This document shows positions 24,688 to 37,100 of a DNA stretch of 64,000 bases, piece after piece (positions within the stretch are counted from its first letter, which is position 1; each line of letters begins with the position of its first letter). The stretch spans positions 1-64,000 of the forward strand of contig JAWHQI010000527.1 of NCBI GenBank assembly GCA_033032865.1. Direction: 5' to 3'. The notes beneath the pieces were generated by a model. The model saw only the letters and a program-made list of their open reading frames with translations. It was not told the DNA's origin and did no database searches. The translations under genes were made by a program, and so were the position numbers. The stretch comes from Dactylorhiza incarnata. Lineage: Eukaryota; Streptophyta; Magnoliopsida; Asparagales; Orchidaceae.

Positions 24688-25836
24688 CCTTTTTATCCGC
24701 TTATATCCGCTTTAATTATCAAACATGTATTTTTCAACCGATAATGCCGTCTCCATTCCGATGAGTGGCTAATTTCCTTTAGCGCACGACGTCGAAGAGC
24801 ATTGGGACACAAAAATAGTTTTTCTATAAAAATTAAAACATCTCTTTCTAAAATAATTAACGCTTAAGGTTTACCCGAGAATCACGTTGAGTGGAGCCAC
24901 ATAATCGATGTGTGGTTTTCATTTCCGTTTTCGTACCTAGTTAGCCGAGAGGCTCGTGTGTACGGACTGATCACTCACGGGTAAAGAGAAGTGCGCTCTA
25001 CCCTCGAGAGAGGACGAGGTAACTCTCCCGAATTGGAAATAAAAACCCAATAGCGGGGTTCGCAACATAAAGCGAGTATTAAGAACATTCGATTGTAGAA
25101 CGAGAGTTCGGTCGAATATTCATAATCTCAGGTGGGCGTACCCTCGAGAGAGGAGCGTTCATAATTATGGAACCTCCACGGCCAAGTCATCTTAATATTT
25201 TGAAAAGTCATCACTTTTAATTCTACGAAAAATCTATTTTCGTCTCAAGGTAATTCGACGTCGCGCGCTATATTTCTCATCACTTAGAACTCTAGTAAAT
25301 CGCTTAAATCATCTTTCGCATTTTATCATTTAGAACTCTAGTTAAATCAACTAAAAATATTATTCCGATAAAATAATAGTTCGTCCCTCGAAGTAGCATA
25401 ATCAACACGACCCGCGGAAATATACGATCCCGATATTTTCTAAAAATATCCTGTATTACTTGCGATAAGGTATACTTGCCTTTATCAAATGATTAATTTG
25501 GACTAAAAATTCAAACACAGCTTTTCAAACTCATTTAGTGCAAAACTCTCCTTTTCTACTATTCAATTCAATAGAATTCGGCATTATAGCCGAAGCGTAA
25601 TTGTCAATATTCCGAAAGAAGAAAAAGATCGTTACTTCTATCCTTCGATAGGATAACGGTTAATTTCTCAAAGTAGGAGTACTTGCGAGACTCTTCGAAA
25701 ATATCCGCCAATTCTAAACTCTTAATATAAAGGTTATCTTTTATTTATAAAACAAAAAGAAGAAGCCCAAGTAATCATCATCGCCCAACCACTGATACAC
25801 ATTTTGTTACCACGCGAGTGCCCCGCGAATGGGGCC

Positions 25837-26546
25837 TCACTCGCCCGAGAACTCCTGGGCTACCCCTGGGACCCACTCGACGAATACGGGGTTGTACAGT
25901 AATGATCTAATGAGAGGCATGACGCATGTGTGACAACTCAATAAACTCAGTGATGTAAGCCGCGAAGAAGTCAGATTGGCGAACGGAGTCAATGTGCTCA
26001 TACACATTTCTCGCTTGACAAGTGTTATGGTGGCGAAAGAGTTCCTCCTTAAGTGTGGGTATGTATAACACACCCAATGGAGTGCGGGGCCTTCCATGTA
26101 GATTATCTCCATTAGGACCTTCTGGTCTGCAGGAGTTGATTGAAGATCAAAGAATTGTCCTGCACGAGAAATCCAACCGAGAGGGTCAGTGCGGTCGAAC
26201 ACTGGTATCTCTATACGATGGAGGTGGTATATGTGAATGTCCATGATGAGAACATGTAAAGGAGGCAGTGGAGGAAGTTGGGGAAGCCGGGAACGGTGCG
26301 CGAGAGCAAGAGGAATGAAATGGAATGGCACCCGACTGATCGCCATGCATAACCGGTGGACACAATTCGCGAGGTTTGGCTGGTTGCTAGAGAAAACGAG
26401 GTCGCTTGTTGTTGAGGAAGGAACACGGTGAGTTTGTTGTGTTGGTGGAGGAAAGAGTAGGTGAGGTCATTAATGTCGAGGAAGCAGCGCTCATTAAGTC
26501 GTGGGGATGTGAGCGAAAGCAGCTTGGAAATGGAAACATCGCTCAA
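25837..26546 (-). pseudogene. Gypsy-type gag relic
   Basis: The minus strand encodes a stretch typical of plant Ty3/gypsy Gag: IEIPVFDRTDPLGWISRAG, then FFDLQ, DQKVLMEIIYMEG and LHW. A second overlapping frame begins further upstream (26546), so the gene is frameshifted, and similarity fades after about 26000. No protease or RT follows, because the array lies across what would have been its downstream part. Subfamily is unclear. This is an old host element into which the array inserted (inference). Confidence 0.65.
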
Positions 26547-27854
26547 GCGAGTCGATCAAGAGGTGCCTTCGTGGATCCCGTATGACTATGGGCCCTAACA
26601 GATGAAGAATCTAGACATTTAGCTGAAACGGGTAAGTTGGACCAATTGGTACGAAACAAGAAGATTGACTACACTAGAAATGAAAATGAGATACAAACTT
26701 GCGAGGTATGTTTGCACCTACATTCAGAGGGTTGATTCCCTCTTGAATCCCCTCTGCAAGAGAGATCAGAAATGTAGAAGTTCCAAGTTAATCTTTAGAC
26801 GCTCCTCCACTCCCTTATATAGGCTAGAGAGGGCATACATCATTAATACAAAAAGGTCACTATGTCTACATAGGTAAATAAAATAACGAGTGTGATAATG
26901 ATAAGATGATTGCGCTCGGCGAGGCGACTGTGGGCCAGGGAGTCGTATTTCCATCATCTGACCTAATCCAGTTTGCCTTGGGTTGGTAGGCTTAGTTCTC
27001 TAGTCAAATGATATGACGCTCCATATTTCTCAAGTCATTCTCGCTACTCAGGTGTTCCAGTAATAACTCACTTTCAGCAACGAAGTCTTGGGGACTCTTT
27101 TCAATCTAATAATCAACGCCATGGGCTGCTTCTATCTCATGATCAGAGGATCGAGTGAACCCAATTTAACTTAACATGAACCTTTTCAGTAAGATCTACG
27201 TACTAAAACAATCGGCATCAACTACGATTTTAGAGTTAAACTAAAATGTTCATTCAAGTTTATCAAGAGAAAATTCAGGGGCACAAACTTGCACATATCG
27301 ATGATCCCGCTAATCTTGACACCACAACAGAATAGTAACTACTGTGACTAAACTCAAATACTTTAACTGTTTAAAATAACTAGCTTCATTACAAAGACAC
27401 CTCTTTATCAGATCTATTCAGCTTTGTCCAAAAAGTCCTCCAAAATAACAATGTTATCACCTGCCTTTCCCTTTACCTGATAAAAACAATAGACAATAGA
27501 AATCCGACAGAAAGAGGGAAGGCAGCTGAATCACATGTATTAGGCCTATTTTTTTAAAGGGATAAATAACTTGACACGTCAAAAACCACATATGTCAGAC
27601 TGATCGTGAAGTTCATTCCCAAATCAAAATGCATAATCTTGTCATTTCTAACACAGAAATTATAAAATAATACAGCAGAATCATGACAGATAGTACCCAC
27701 AACAATACTGAGATTCGCCGTCTTAATGGAAACTGATAGAAGAAAGTAAAGCGAAACATCTTTAAATATTTAACCGAATCAAGGAAATTAGGGATAAGAT
27801 TATTTTTTTTACCTGCGAAGAACGATTGGAAAAGGGTATTGAATATCACTCGTA
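26547..27854. other. Non-coding interval, possible gypsy LTR remains
   Basis: No gene is recognised. On the minus strand a TATATAAGG box near 26815-26823 lies upstream of the gag relic, so part of 26600-27000 could be that element's LTR. The rest (27000-27850) is unique-looking AT-rich sequence. Confidence 0.35.
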
Positions 27855-27858
27855 GATT

Positions 27859-28233
27859 GTGACAAACTCCTGTATTGCTCTCTTTTCTATGAAATCCGAA
27901 CTCTACGCTCTAGCTACAGTAGGAGAAGAAGTAGAGTGGATAAGAGATTTGGTGATGGACATTCCCCTAACGAGCCTGAAACTGAGTTCTGTTGCAGCCT
28001 ACTGCGACAATCAGACTACTAAAATGATTGCTGCGAACACTTTGTTCAATGGCAAAAGAAGGCACCTAAGACTGAAACAATCCTGGTTGACCTCACTCAC
28101 AAGTCAAAGGATTATGACCCTGATTTACGTGAGATCAAAAGACAATGTTGCAGACGCCTTGACCAAAGGCCTGAATAGAGCTCTCACAATAAAAACATCG
28201 GGGGAGATGAGACTAAAGTTCATAGAAATATGA
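27859..28233 (+). pseudogene. Ty1/copia RNase H fragment
   Basis: The frame matches the copia RNase H / polyprotein C-terminus: CIALFSMKSELYALA (usually CIALSSMESEYIALA), EEVEWIRDLVMDIP, YCDNQTTKMIAAN, GKRRHLRL and YVRSKDNVADALTKGL. The conserved Asp of the CDNQ motif is present. Nothing upstream of the fragment resembles RT, so this is an isolated 3' piece. The downstream sequence to about 28600 may be decayed LTR. Confidence 0.8.
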
Positions 28234-28787
28234 AACTTTCCTCCGTTGCTTATGTTTTGATAGTGAGAACCAATATAGTCGCAACATTCAAGTATCTAAT
28301 AACAGACTGAAAATCTCAAATAATTTCTTGATGAAAACCCAAGATGGTTAAATGTCTGTTATTTCACATTTGATAACTAAGCATCTTTCTCATTGTAAGT
28401 TGATTCGAAAATTATTCAACTGGGAATAGAAAGTCGTAGTAGTCGGTTAATCTAACATTAATGATCATAGCACATTATTTCACACCTGATAATGTTGCAA
28501 ATGTTGTTGTACTAAATCATTCTACATTTGATGATACAGTACATAATGATCACTAATGAGTAAGAACTAAAAAGAACAATACATTAACAAATAACAACTA
28601 ACAAGACATTTTTAAGCTCTGCCGCTTGAACTAAAAAGAACTAAGTACCTCCCACTTGAGTAGTCCCAAGTGCAAAACTCACCTAGTCAATCCAAATCCA
28701 AAGCTCAAAGTTCCAACTTCCAAATCCAAGCTCTGCCTAGTCATTCCGAAAGCTCTTCCAAGTTCCAACTGAGCATCCACCTTAAAC
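28234..28787. other. AT-rich interval after the copia fragment
   Basis: No gene is seen. 'ttatttcaca' followed by 'ctgataa' or 'ttgataa' recurs around 28360 and 28475, weakly suggesting decayed LTR sequence. A C-rich block with 'tcccaagt' and 'ccaaatcc' variants lies at 28650-28770. Confidence 0.3.
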
Positions 28788-29273
28788 TCAGAAATCAGAG
28801 TTCAGAAACTCAAAAATCAACCAAGCATTGAAGATCCAGTCATGGATTACCGATTTACCTAAGTTGCGGCCTTGCGGGAGCGATGAGAAGCGTCGAGCGG
28901 CAGAGGTGGAGCGATCGAGCGAGAGTCGAACTCGAACCTGTTGCGACGTTGCGACTTGCGGGATTGAATGAGCCGCGGCGGCGGGGCGGGACTGCGGTAG
29001 TCGGCAGTCGGGAGTTGGACGATGAGGAAACAACGCTGTCCGCGCGGCAGTCGGGAGTCGGAGCGGCGGAGCCTTGCAATTTGTGGTTGCGAGCGGGAGT
29101 GAGGAGAGGGACGAGAGGCAAGGCCGCAAGCCGCAAGGGGGATTCAGCGAAAAACTAGGGCACTCGGCAATGGAAGATGGCGCGGCTGAAGAAGAAATAG
29201 TGAATTGTAGGTTCCAGACGGGATTTAGCGAAAAACACACCCAAGCAGCACGTGCCCTAGTGTGTCCCTGCAT
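28788..29273. other. GC-rich island with open frames on both strands, function unknown
   Basis: This block is much richer in G, C and CpG than its surroundings. It leaves frames open by composition: 161 codons on the minus strand (28788-29273), plus overlapping frames on both strands. The predicted peptides are Ser/Pro/Arg-rich and match no family I recognise. It may be the leader of a decayed element or a former CpG-rich promoter. I do not call a gene. Confidence 0.3.
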
Positions 29274-30180
29274 AGGTCCGCCTATGGTAACAATGAATCA
29301 CAACCCTTTGACAACAGTACGAACCCACCCAACTAAGCTTTTATTTAGAAGGAAAAATCACATTCGTAACAAAGTGCATTCCTACATCTATTTCACTGAT
29401 TTAAGGTGAATCGCCGTTTAACTTCGATAATATTTTCTTCCGACAAACAAGAAAATCCTACGAGAAATAAATATTTGATTTTTCCAAAACCCTAAATACA
29501 TACAAATTCAACAGTCAATTTTTTTTAAAAATATAAACACAATGTCCATCATACGAAAATGATCTTAATTGAACAATATTTTCTTTAACCTTGCTTGATG
29601 CATAGCAAAGAACCCGAAATGAACATGAAAATCTCCACAATGGAGCACTCAAACCATGCTTGGGGCTAGGAAAAAAAGCTTCTTCCTCTGTTATCAGGGA
29701 GAAATAATGTAGAAAGACGGTAAGTAAGGCGACGTAAAAATGAGGTAAATTCGTAATAGGGAAGGGGGAGAAACTAAGGAGAGGACAACAATGAGATTAG
29801 TTCCTCTCCTCTGGCGTGAGAGAGGAGTGTTCGTGCGGCCGCCGGGAGAGGCGGCCGTAGGACAGGACGGGTCAGTTAGCAGTGAAAATTGAAGTGCTTT
29901 TAACAAGATTCTTATTTAATAGTTGAATAAATATATGAGAAGTAATTAAAAATAAATCTACATCTCAAAATAGATATATTATATAATATATTATATATTT
30001 GAAAATGTAGAGATAACAAGTGGCAAAAGGTATCGGAGAGAGCCGGGACGAAAATACAATTTAAAATAATAATTTCTGGAATTAATTTGTAAAAAAACAA
30101 TTTCGGCCATAACGCTATACCTGCGTTTTTAATAATCATAATATACGAAATTAAATAAAGTTGTTGGAAAATAATTCGGA
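29274..30180. other. AT-rich intergenic region upstream of AHL
   Basis: No gene is recognised. It contains an AT palindrome-like stretch at 29966-29999 and a GC-rich patch at 29815-29870. It probably includes distal promoter sequence of the AHL gene. Confidence 0.4.
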
Positions 30181-30707
30181 AGAAAGGATTGGAAATATTG
30201 CGTCGATTTCTTCCATTTTAGCGTTCTTCAGTCTTCACTGTTAAGGGTGCTCCTCAGTCGGGTCGTGTGCTAGGGTTTTATCGCAAGTCTTTCCTTTTTC
30301 TCAATTTTTTCGTATTTCGTAGGCCTTTTCCTAGAATTTTCGCAGATTTTCTTGAATTTCACTGTATTTTGGGAAAAAAATTTGATTTTTGGGAGTTTTC
30401 CTCGTTTTTTTTTCCAAATTTTATTTCATGCAGATCTCCTCAGACTTTTACGGCTTCATCAGTATATATTTTAATTTTAATCGCTGCAAGGGAACTAAAT
30501 TTTTTCATTTTCCTGCATTTCTTCACTTCGGTTAATTTTTTCTTACTGTAAATTACCAGTTCTCTCTGCTGCGAGCCTGCTTCTGCAGTAATTTCCTTCC
30601 TCTCCATCCCCTGTTTCTGCATCCGGAAACGCCACTAAAGAATCTTCTTTTGATTTTCAGCAGCGTATTTATCCGATCTTTGAGGCCGAAACACTTGTTT
30701 TGAATCC
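30181..30707 (+). promoter_or_regulatory. Presumed promoter-proximal region and 5' UTR of the AHL gene
   Basis: A T- and CT-rich stretch typical of plant 5' leaders precedes the start codon. A strong 3' splice-site-like 'ttgattttcag' ends at 30660, so a 5' UTR intron is possible. No convincing TATA box was placed, and transcription start is unknown. Confidence 0.45.
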
Positions 30708-31146
30708 ATGGAAGTGAGATCCGAGCCATCTTTCAGTATAAAAATGCCAACAAGCCTTGTTTTAAACCAGCCGTCGATCTCCAGCATGCGTCTAACTGTC
30801 ACTTCCGACGGCACCGCCGTTTATAAGCCAATTACCCCAATCCCCACCGCGGCCACCATCCCCAGCAGCTCATCTTCTCCCTTTCATGGTGAAAACACCG
30901 CCACCAGGGACGAAGGGCGCTTGGCGGCACCGCCGCCGACTCTCCATGGAATGAATCCGGGCGGCTCCGGGGATCCGGTGAAGAAGAAACGGGGGAGGCC
31001 GAGAAAATACAGCCCCGACGGAAAAATGGCTAAAGTTTCCCGGCCGGAAAGAGTTCCGGGCGTTCTCTCCGTTTCTTCTGATCCCATGAAGAAAACAAGG
31101 GAAAAATCTTCGAGCTCTTTGAAGAAGCAGCAGCTGCTAGCCCTTG
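30708..31146 (+). CDS. AHL exon 1 (N-terminus and AT-hook)
   Basis: 439 bases, residues 1-146 plus the first base of Gly147. It ends CTTG before the donor GTAATT. It carries the RGRPRKY hook and the KKQQLLALG segment leading to the PPC domain. The local composition is GC-richer than the adjoining intron. Confidence 0.93.
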
Positions 31147-34100
31147 GTAATTTATATGCTTTGATCTTGATTTTGTGGATAGAATTGGAGTTGACATTTT
31201 CACCTACAGCATTTCAATAATTGTTTGGTTATTAATGTTTTACAAAATAAGATTGGTTTCTAATAGATTAAGGTTCGGTTTGGCACGGCGGCGGCGGTCG
31301 TGAATGTGGTGGTTATGAACTGTCATTCATGAACGCTCGACCTCACCTAAGGAACTTCATCCACTTTTATGTTCAATACTTTTTTCTGTTCTTGGTGACG
31401 GTCATAACCATTGTCTTACCAAACATGCATTTTATGAAGGTGACGTTTTTGTCCAAACTCGCCGGAGCAAAAAAAACCGTGCCAAACGGAGCCTAAATTT
31501 TGAGAACTGGATTGGACCTTCAACTAACTAGATGAAGGAAAGTTTGGAGATACTATTGGTCTGGCTGTAATAGATATGCATATTTAGATTCCATAATGTT
31601 TATTGTAATGATGCTGATAAGATAAAAACCATTAAAATGTCTAAATTGCTTTCTTAGAAATTTTTATTACTTCAACACTATCTCCAATTCTCCATGTTAC
31701 AATTAAATTATAGTAAATCAAGTAATAAATTCTCTAGATATTAGCAAAAAAAAATAATTGTGATAAATGGAAAGAGGGACCAATTTCTTATTGCTTTCAA
31801 TTCATTCAAAGCAATTTCTCTGTTAAAATATTTGTAACCTCTTAAGAATAAAATGAAAAAAAATATGAAAAATGATATCAATTTAAAGATATTAGAAGAA
31901 TTATACTAATCTTTATTTGAAAATTAATATCTTTGAATTTCTTAAAATAAATAATGATAGTTTGAACAGTTGCAAGTCATGCATTTAAGCAAATATTTTA
32001 GAAAATTATTCAATAAAAAGCATAAAACATGAAATATATATACTATAAATTATCTAAAACAATGTCATCTTAATACTAAAAAGAACTGTTCTCTTAAAAT
32101 CATCAATTATCAATAGTTTTTATTTAAGTTGAACCTTGTTGCATATATGGTCTCACTATAACGCAGCTCCAAATGATTTTTTTTGTTTGAATTTGCTTAA
32201 AGTTGCTCCAATTTTTTTCACAATTAGAAGAACAAATTTAATTAAAAATGTGAATTATCAACTTTTGTGTTTGGGAGCATTAATTTTAAATGTTCCCCAC
32301 CATTCTAAATAACATGAAAAATAAAAAAGCTACAAGCAAAATTTTATAGTCACATGCTGCATTTTCTTTGACATTTTAATTGGAATTGGCTTCCTGAAGC
32401 CTATAAATGGTCACTATAGTGTCCAACCTTGTTGCATATATATGTATTTTCAGTAAGATCAATCAAGCCAAAGATGACTTTAGGTTTACAACATTATTTA
32501 TTTTATTCATCTTGGAAAGAGAGGTTGAAAAACATGCAACTGAATAAATTCTTTGGCAAAGCTAACCATCCGATCTCATCTTAATGATTTACATTTCTGC
32601 GACTTAGAAAACAATTTAACTTTTTTTGAGCATATTTTTTTATTGTGTTCGACTGTTCGCTCTATACGTTTCAACAATCTGTCGTTATCTTATGGTTGGG
32701 CTTAATTTTTTTTATCATTATCGAAAAATAATTCCATCCAAAACAATACAAGTTGGATTCTTCCTTTTTATTGATTTATTATCTCAGAATTATTTTAAAA
32801 CTTGCAAATCATGGTTATGGTCAAGCACTCTTTCAATGTGATATAGTTGTTGCAAAGCGGGTTACTCAAGACGAATATTTTTTCTCCAACCTAGTAGTTC
32901 TCTAAATAATGAAAATAAAATAGATACGAATGTGAATATATATTGTTCTATCCAAAATTTTTTTCCCAATATCTGCAACATGATTCATTCTGTCATTGCC
33001 TTTTTAAAATTAATTTTAACAATGAGTTGCAAAATAAAACCAACAAATGTATTTCATACTTTCATGCCACAACTATTCTACCCTTTTATTATTTGTAGTA
33101 TTATTGGCAACCAATTGAACTACACTTGTTATTTCAATCCACTCTACTACTAAAAAATAAAACACTAAAGGTATTCACATCAATTTTGAGATCAGAGACC
33201 TGAACTAACTTGAATAATGATAGATCTTGTTTACATTTCTCTATCTTGTAGTTCTCTTTTGCTTTGATTCTCATCGAATATTGTACTCGTGTGAATTCAC
33301 CGTGAGTGTGGTGACTAGATCGGGTTAGGTCTAGGGAGTGGAATTCATCGCCGTTTTGGAGACTAGGCCGAGGGAGATCTATGGAAGAAATTTGCCTTAG
33401 TTAGGCAACCAACATAATAATAAATTAAGAAAAAATTCCGACTCTCATTCGTCCAATGGTTTCTTTCCAATTATTTCTACAAGAGTTTATCAAAAACCTA
33501 CATTCTTCTTTACATTTCATCATACAATGGGATGCCCGTTTGTAATAAAAAACAATTGTAGCAATTGCATCTATAGTTGTTTATGCAAGGAATGAGTTCA
33601 AGGCATTCTTTGCTATGCAATTTACAAAAACACCATAGCTATAAGCATATTAGCATGATGTGCAATGATGCCATGATACTTTTTTTATAGATGATTGTGA
33701 TATAAAAGTTGTCTTATGAGCAAAATAATTATCATTTTTTAATTTTATGACCTGGAAATAGAAGACCACAGTTCCCCTCAATTATATCACGACCTTAGAG
33801 ATTTGAACTCTCTTTAGATTCTTGTTCTTTTTGAGTAATTACTTTGCGGTTCTATTACATTTGATGAAGAATGTCATGCAAGACTTTATTGCATTGAAGT
33901 AATTAATTTGTGAAACATAATTGAGCGTTGAGACTTAGATATGATATCAATGACCATATTGATTCTATTTTTTAAGAGAATAAATGATAGTAATGAATGA
34001 TTAATGAGTATAACAGATGCAGAATTTGATCAAGAAGATGAATTGATGTTTGATGTTGATTATTTAAAATAGATGTGCTTGCGCCTTGCCCTCGTCAGGT

Positions 34101-37100
34101 GCACGCCTGCACCTTGAGCTTAGGCTCCAAGACCTCTTTGCGCCTTGGTGCACCTTGAGACTTTAATAACTAATCTCAAGGGTCGTCAGGAAAGGTCGTG
34201 GAGACCCTCCCATCTTAGCAATCCCATTCAGTCAGCCCAGAATGGCCTGAATCAGTGATTGCATGCATTGGTGGTCCGAGGCTCTCGAATGGCGTCTAAG
34301 AATGATTCTCCAGCGGCCAGAGAAAGCTTCTAATGATCCTAACATATCTAGCAATGGAGGAGAGTTAACTGACCAAGGAAGGGTTAATCCTTCCTGATTT
34401 TGTGCAGGGAGGCATGGCTGGAGAGGGTGGTGGCAGAGGGGCTCGACTTCTGGTTCAGTCGTCGCCGACAGGTCTCCAATGACTCCAGTCATTTCGTTTG
34501 GGTTCGCAAGGATGAGAGGAAGGGATCTAAGGAATTAACCATGGATAAATAGGATGAGGGTGGTTTCCTCACTTGAGACTCCTCGACTAGCCACCTCCAC
34601 CGCCGGTTTGGCTTCTCCAAGCGCCGATTGACCTCCTGCTGCCTAAAAAACGAAGAGAAGTAACTCCTCTGCCCTTCCCAAGCTCCACCTGGCCTCATAA
34701 CATAATTGCATGCATGCACAAGATTGGTCAAGGGTGTAGGGGGCTTGGTTTGACCACATTTTGACCTCCTAGTAAGGTGATAGATAGTTCATGTGGCAAT
34801 GAGAGGGAGTGACCCAACCCACTCTTCAATCAATTAAGTCAATGATTGGGTCAATTTGGGCGAATATGACCCATATACACCTTTAAATCATAGGTTTGAC
34901 CAAATGAAACCTCTAGGGTTAACTTGATCCAGTCATCAAGGTGATGTGGAGGTCAAGGGGGTGTAGGAGCTCATTTTCTGGTCATAACAAGTCTATGGTT
35001 AGCCTTAAGATGTTTGGGTTCACCTAACCTTAATTTGAGCTAGGGTTGACCAAGTCAACACCTTGTGTTGACCTGCCCAGTCATCCAAGTGAGGTGGACC
35101 CCATAAGGTCACTTTGGTTCTACCGTGGGTCCATCGAGGTTAGCTTGGACCGTTAGAGTAAGGGAAGCTTAATGGTTTGAGCTAGTCAGAACCTTAAGTG
35201 GTGCAGTGGACCTCACCTAGCCTAGGCTAGCCTAATTGGTCTCAAAGGGTGCAGTTAGGTCACTTGCAACCCTTAGGGTATGCTTGAGGTCGCACCAAGC
35301 CCATCACTAAGTCAGGGGCACTCAGGGGTCTCTTAAGGTTCACTCATAACCCTATGAGCGCATAAAGTCCTCTTAGGGCCTACTATGCCACCTATGGGTG
35401 CCACATAATTTCTAGGGTCCCCATTGAAAGTTGGGATGTTACACGTGGCATCGCGGTCATACAACTAATGTGGCCCATGTAATACGTCAACTACATGCAT
35501 GAGTATAACGTCGCACCAGACCTTGTCTCAATGAACGCTAAAAGAATCGGTACCAGACATCTATGTGTAACCTGGATGGTATATTTGTCCACCCAAACGA
35601 CTCGGTAGGGATGTGGGTGTGACTCAGCTGTGAGATGCATATGTTCCAAACCTTTCTGGTGGAGCACGACCTCTACGAACCGGTGGAGGGGGAGGACAAG
35701 GTTCGTCGAGAGGTCATTGGTTTCTTATAGGGGCTGGACCCTGTCGATACTCGTAGGCCTGCTCGAGATTCAATCTCGCGGGAAGTGTGCGATCTCGGCG
35801 AGGCAGATCTCGAACCCGTCTCTTCGGTTGTGGTGGAGCATTCTGGGGATCTTCCAGAAAATCATCATAATGTGGGGGTGGGGCCTGACCTCTTGGGACG
35901 TCTAACTGGTCGACTATAGTGCTAACCGCAGCGATGTCATCCCGAATGATGTCAAATAGGGCTCCTATCTGCTCAAATCAATCAAGTACAAGTCTTTAGA
36001 ACTCCGCGGACGTTATGTCGGAATTCAAACTTGCAACCCAATCGCCGGCGAGGTTCTGGTCAAACATAGATGATCGGAGCAACTTACCACTACGTAGCAT
36101 ATAATGTGGCCTAAACTGGGGCTCCAATACTAATTTGATGCAAGGTAGGTTGTGAATGTTGATGCTCTAAAATTCAACCCCAAGTGGAATGCAACATGCT
36201 TATTAACAAACTCAAATATGAATGTGAGTGCAATAGAAACAGTCCGATTAGAGTATTGCAATAAATGTTAATTAAAATAATGCCTAATTAGGAGCACAAT
36301 ATGCTACATGAATTTGAACGGAAGAATACACTAATTCACATACAATTGGAGCGCAAATAGTTTAAGCACACAACGAATAAGTCCTGCAAATCAGATGATT
36401 TCACGAAAACAAAAACATATTGTATCACATCTAACAAGATATAGTTCAAGTATACAACAATTTAAAACAAGAACACCAAACCATGACTTACACATGCAGG
36501 CGTGGGCGAAATACGGCGTTGTAGGGGGAATGGTGAAGGGTAGGAAGACCTTGGAGAAGCCCAGAAAGTGTACGTATGGCAGCGGGGAGAACTGAGAGGC
36601 GGCAGTTTGCAGTGTAGAGGGTTGAGAAGGTGGTGGTTGCGGAGGAAGAGGCTAGAGAAGTGGTGGTTTGCGGCAGTGTAACATTCCACCTGCACACGTA
36701 ATATAACATGGGCTCGGTCGGGCCCTCACAACATACCACATACTCAAGTTAAATGCTATAAAGAGGCACAAAAGTAAAATACCACAACTATGAGTTCAAA
36801 CACTAGTGCTAATAACATGAATGTACATACTATCTTTGGAATGAAAGCACGAATGTCTTATAGCCTTACATCACATCATAACAAATAAAATGTATATAGT
36901 ACAAACATGCAAGAGTATAAAACTATTCATCGGCTCGTAGGTCGAAGGCAAAAGTAGAAAAACAACTACTCTTTTCTTTAGGCGGCTTTGGGTTTTTAGC
37001 CTGCTAAGCTCTACTGCGTGTTATGTTACCTGCAATAAACACAAGTCAGAAGAAACGAGGGTCAGCTATAAGCTGACCACAAACCGCATAACGATCCCTC

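Larger units (their letters stand above)
1..25780 (+). mobile_element. Tandem array of an Athila-type Ty3/gypsy LTR retrotransposon with shared LTRs
   Basis: Read 5' to 3', the sequence runs partial internal region, LTR, internal region, LTR, internal region, LTR, then unrelated DNA. The same 9.38-kb unit recurs with offsets of 9381-9384 bp. Neighbouring copies share one LTR and there is no host DNA between them. Each internal region has a tRNA-Asp-type primer binding site after the LTR, one Gag-Pol frame, about 1.34 kb of 3' sequence and a purine-rich tract before the next LTR. RT signatures, long LTRs, tRNA-Asp priming and absence of a chromodomain place it in the Athila lineage (family knowledge). 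The left end lies outside the window. LTR-LTR unequal recombination is the usual explanation for this layout (inference). Confidence 0.95.
23220..25780 (+). repeat. LTR3, right end of the Athila-type array (2561 bp)
   Basis: It starts TGATAAG and ends ATCATCA, after which the sequence changes to 'tcgcccaacc' and no PBS follows. This is the true right end of the array. The first five flanking bases, tcgcc, would be the target duplication if the left end, outside this window, is preceded by the same five. Confidence 0.95.

Noticed and set aside
28788..29273. 161-codon minus-strand frame as a gene
   Set aside because: Composition-driven openness on both strands, no domain, no consistent start or splice context.
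36395..36739. Frames of 66-83 codons on both strands in AHL intron 1
   Set aside because: No motif, overlapping on both strands, in LTR-like debris.
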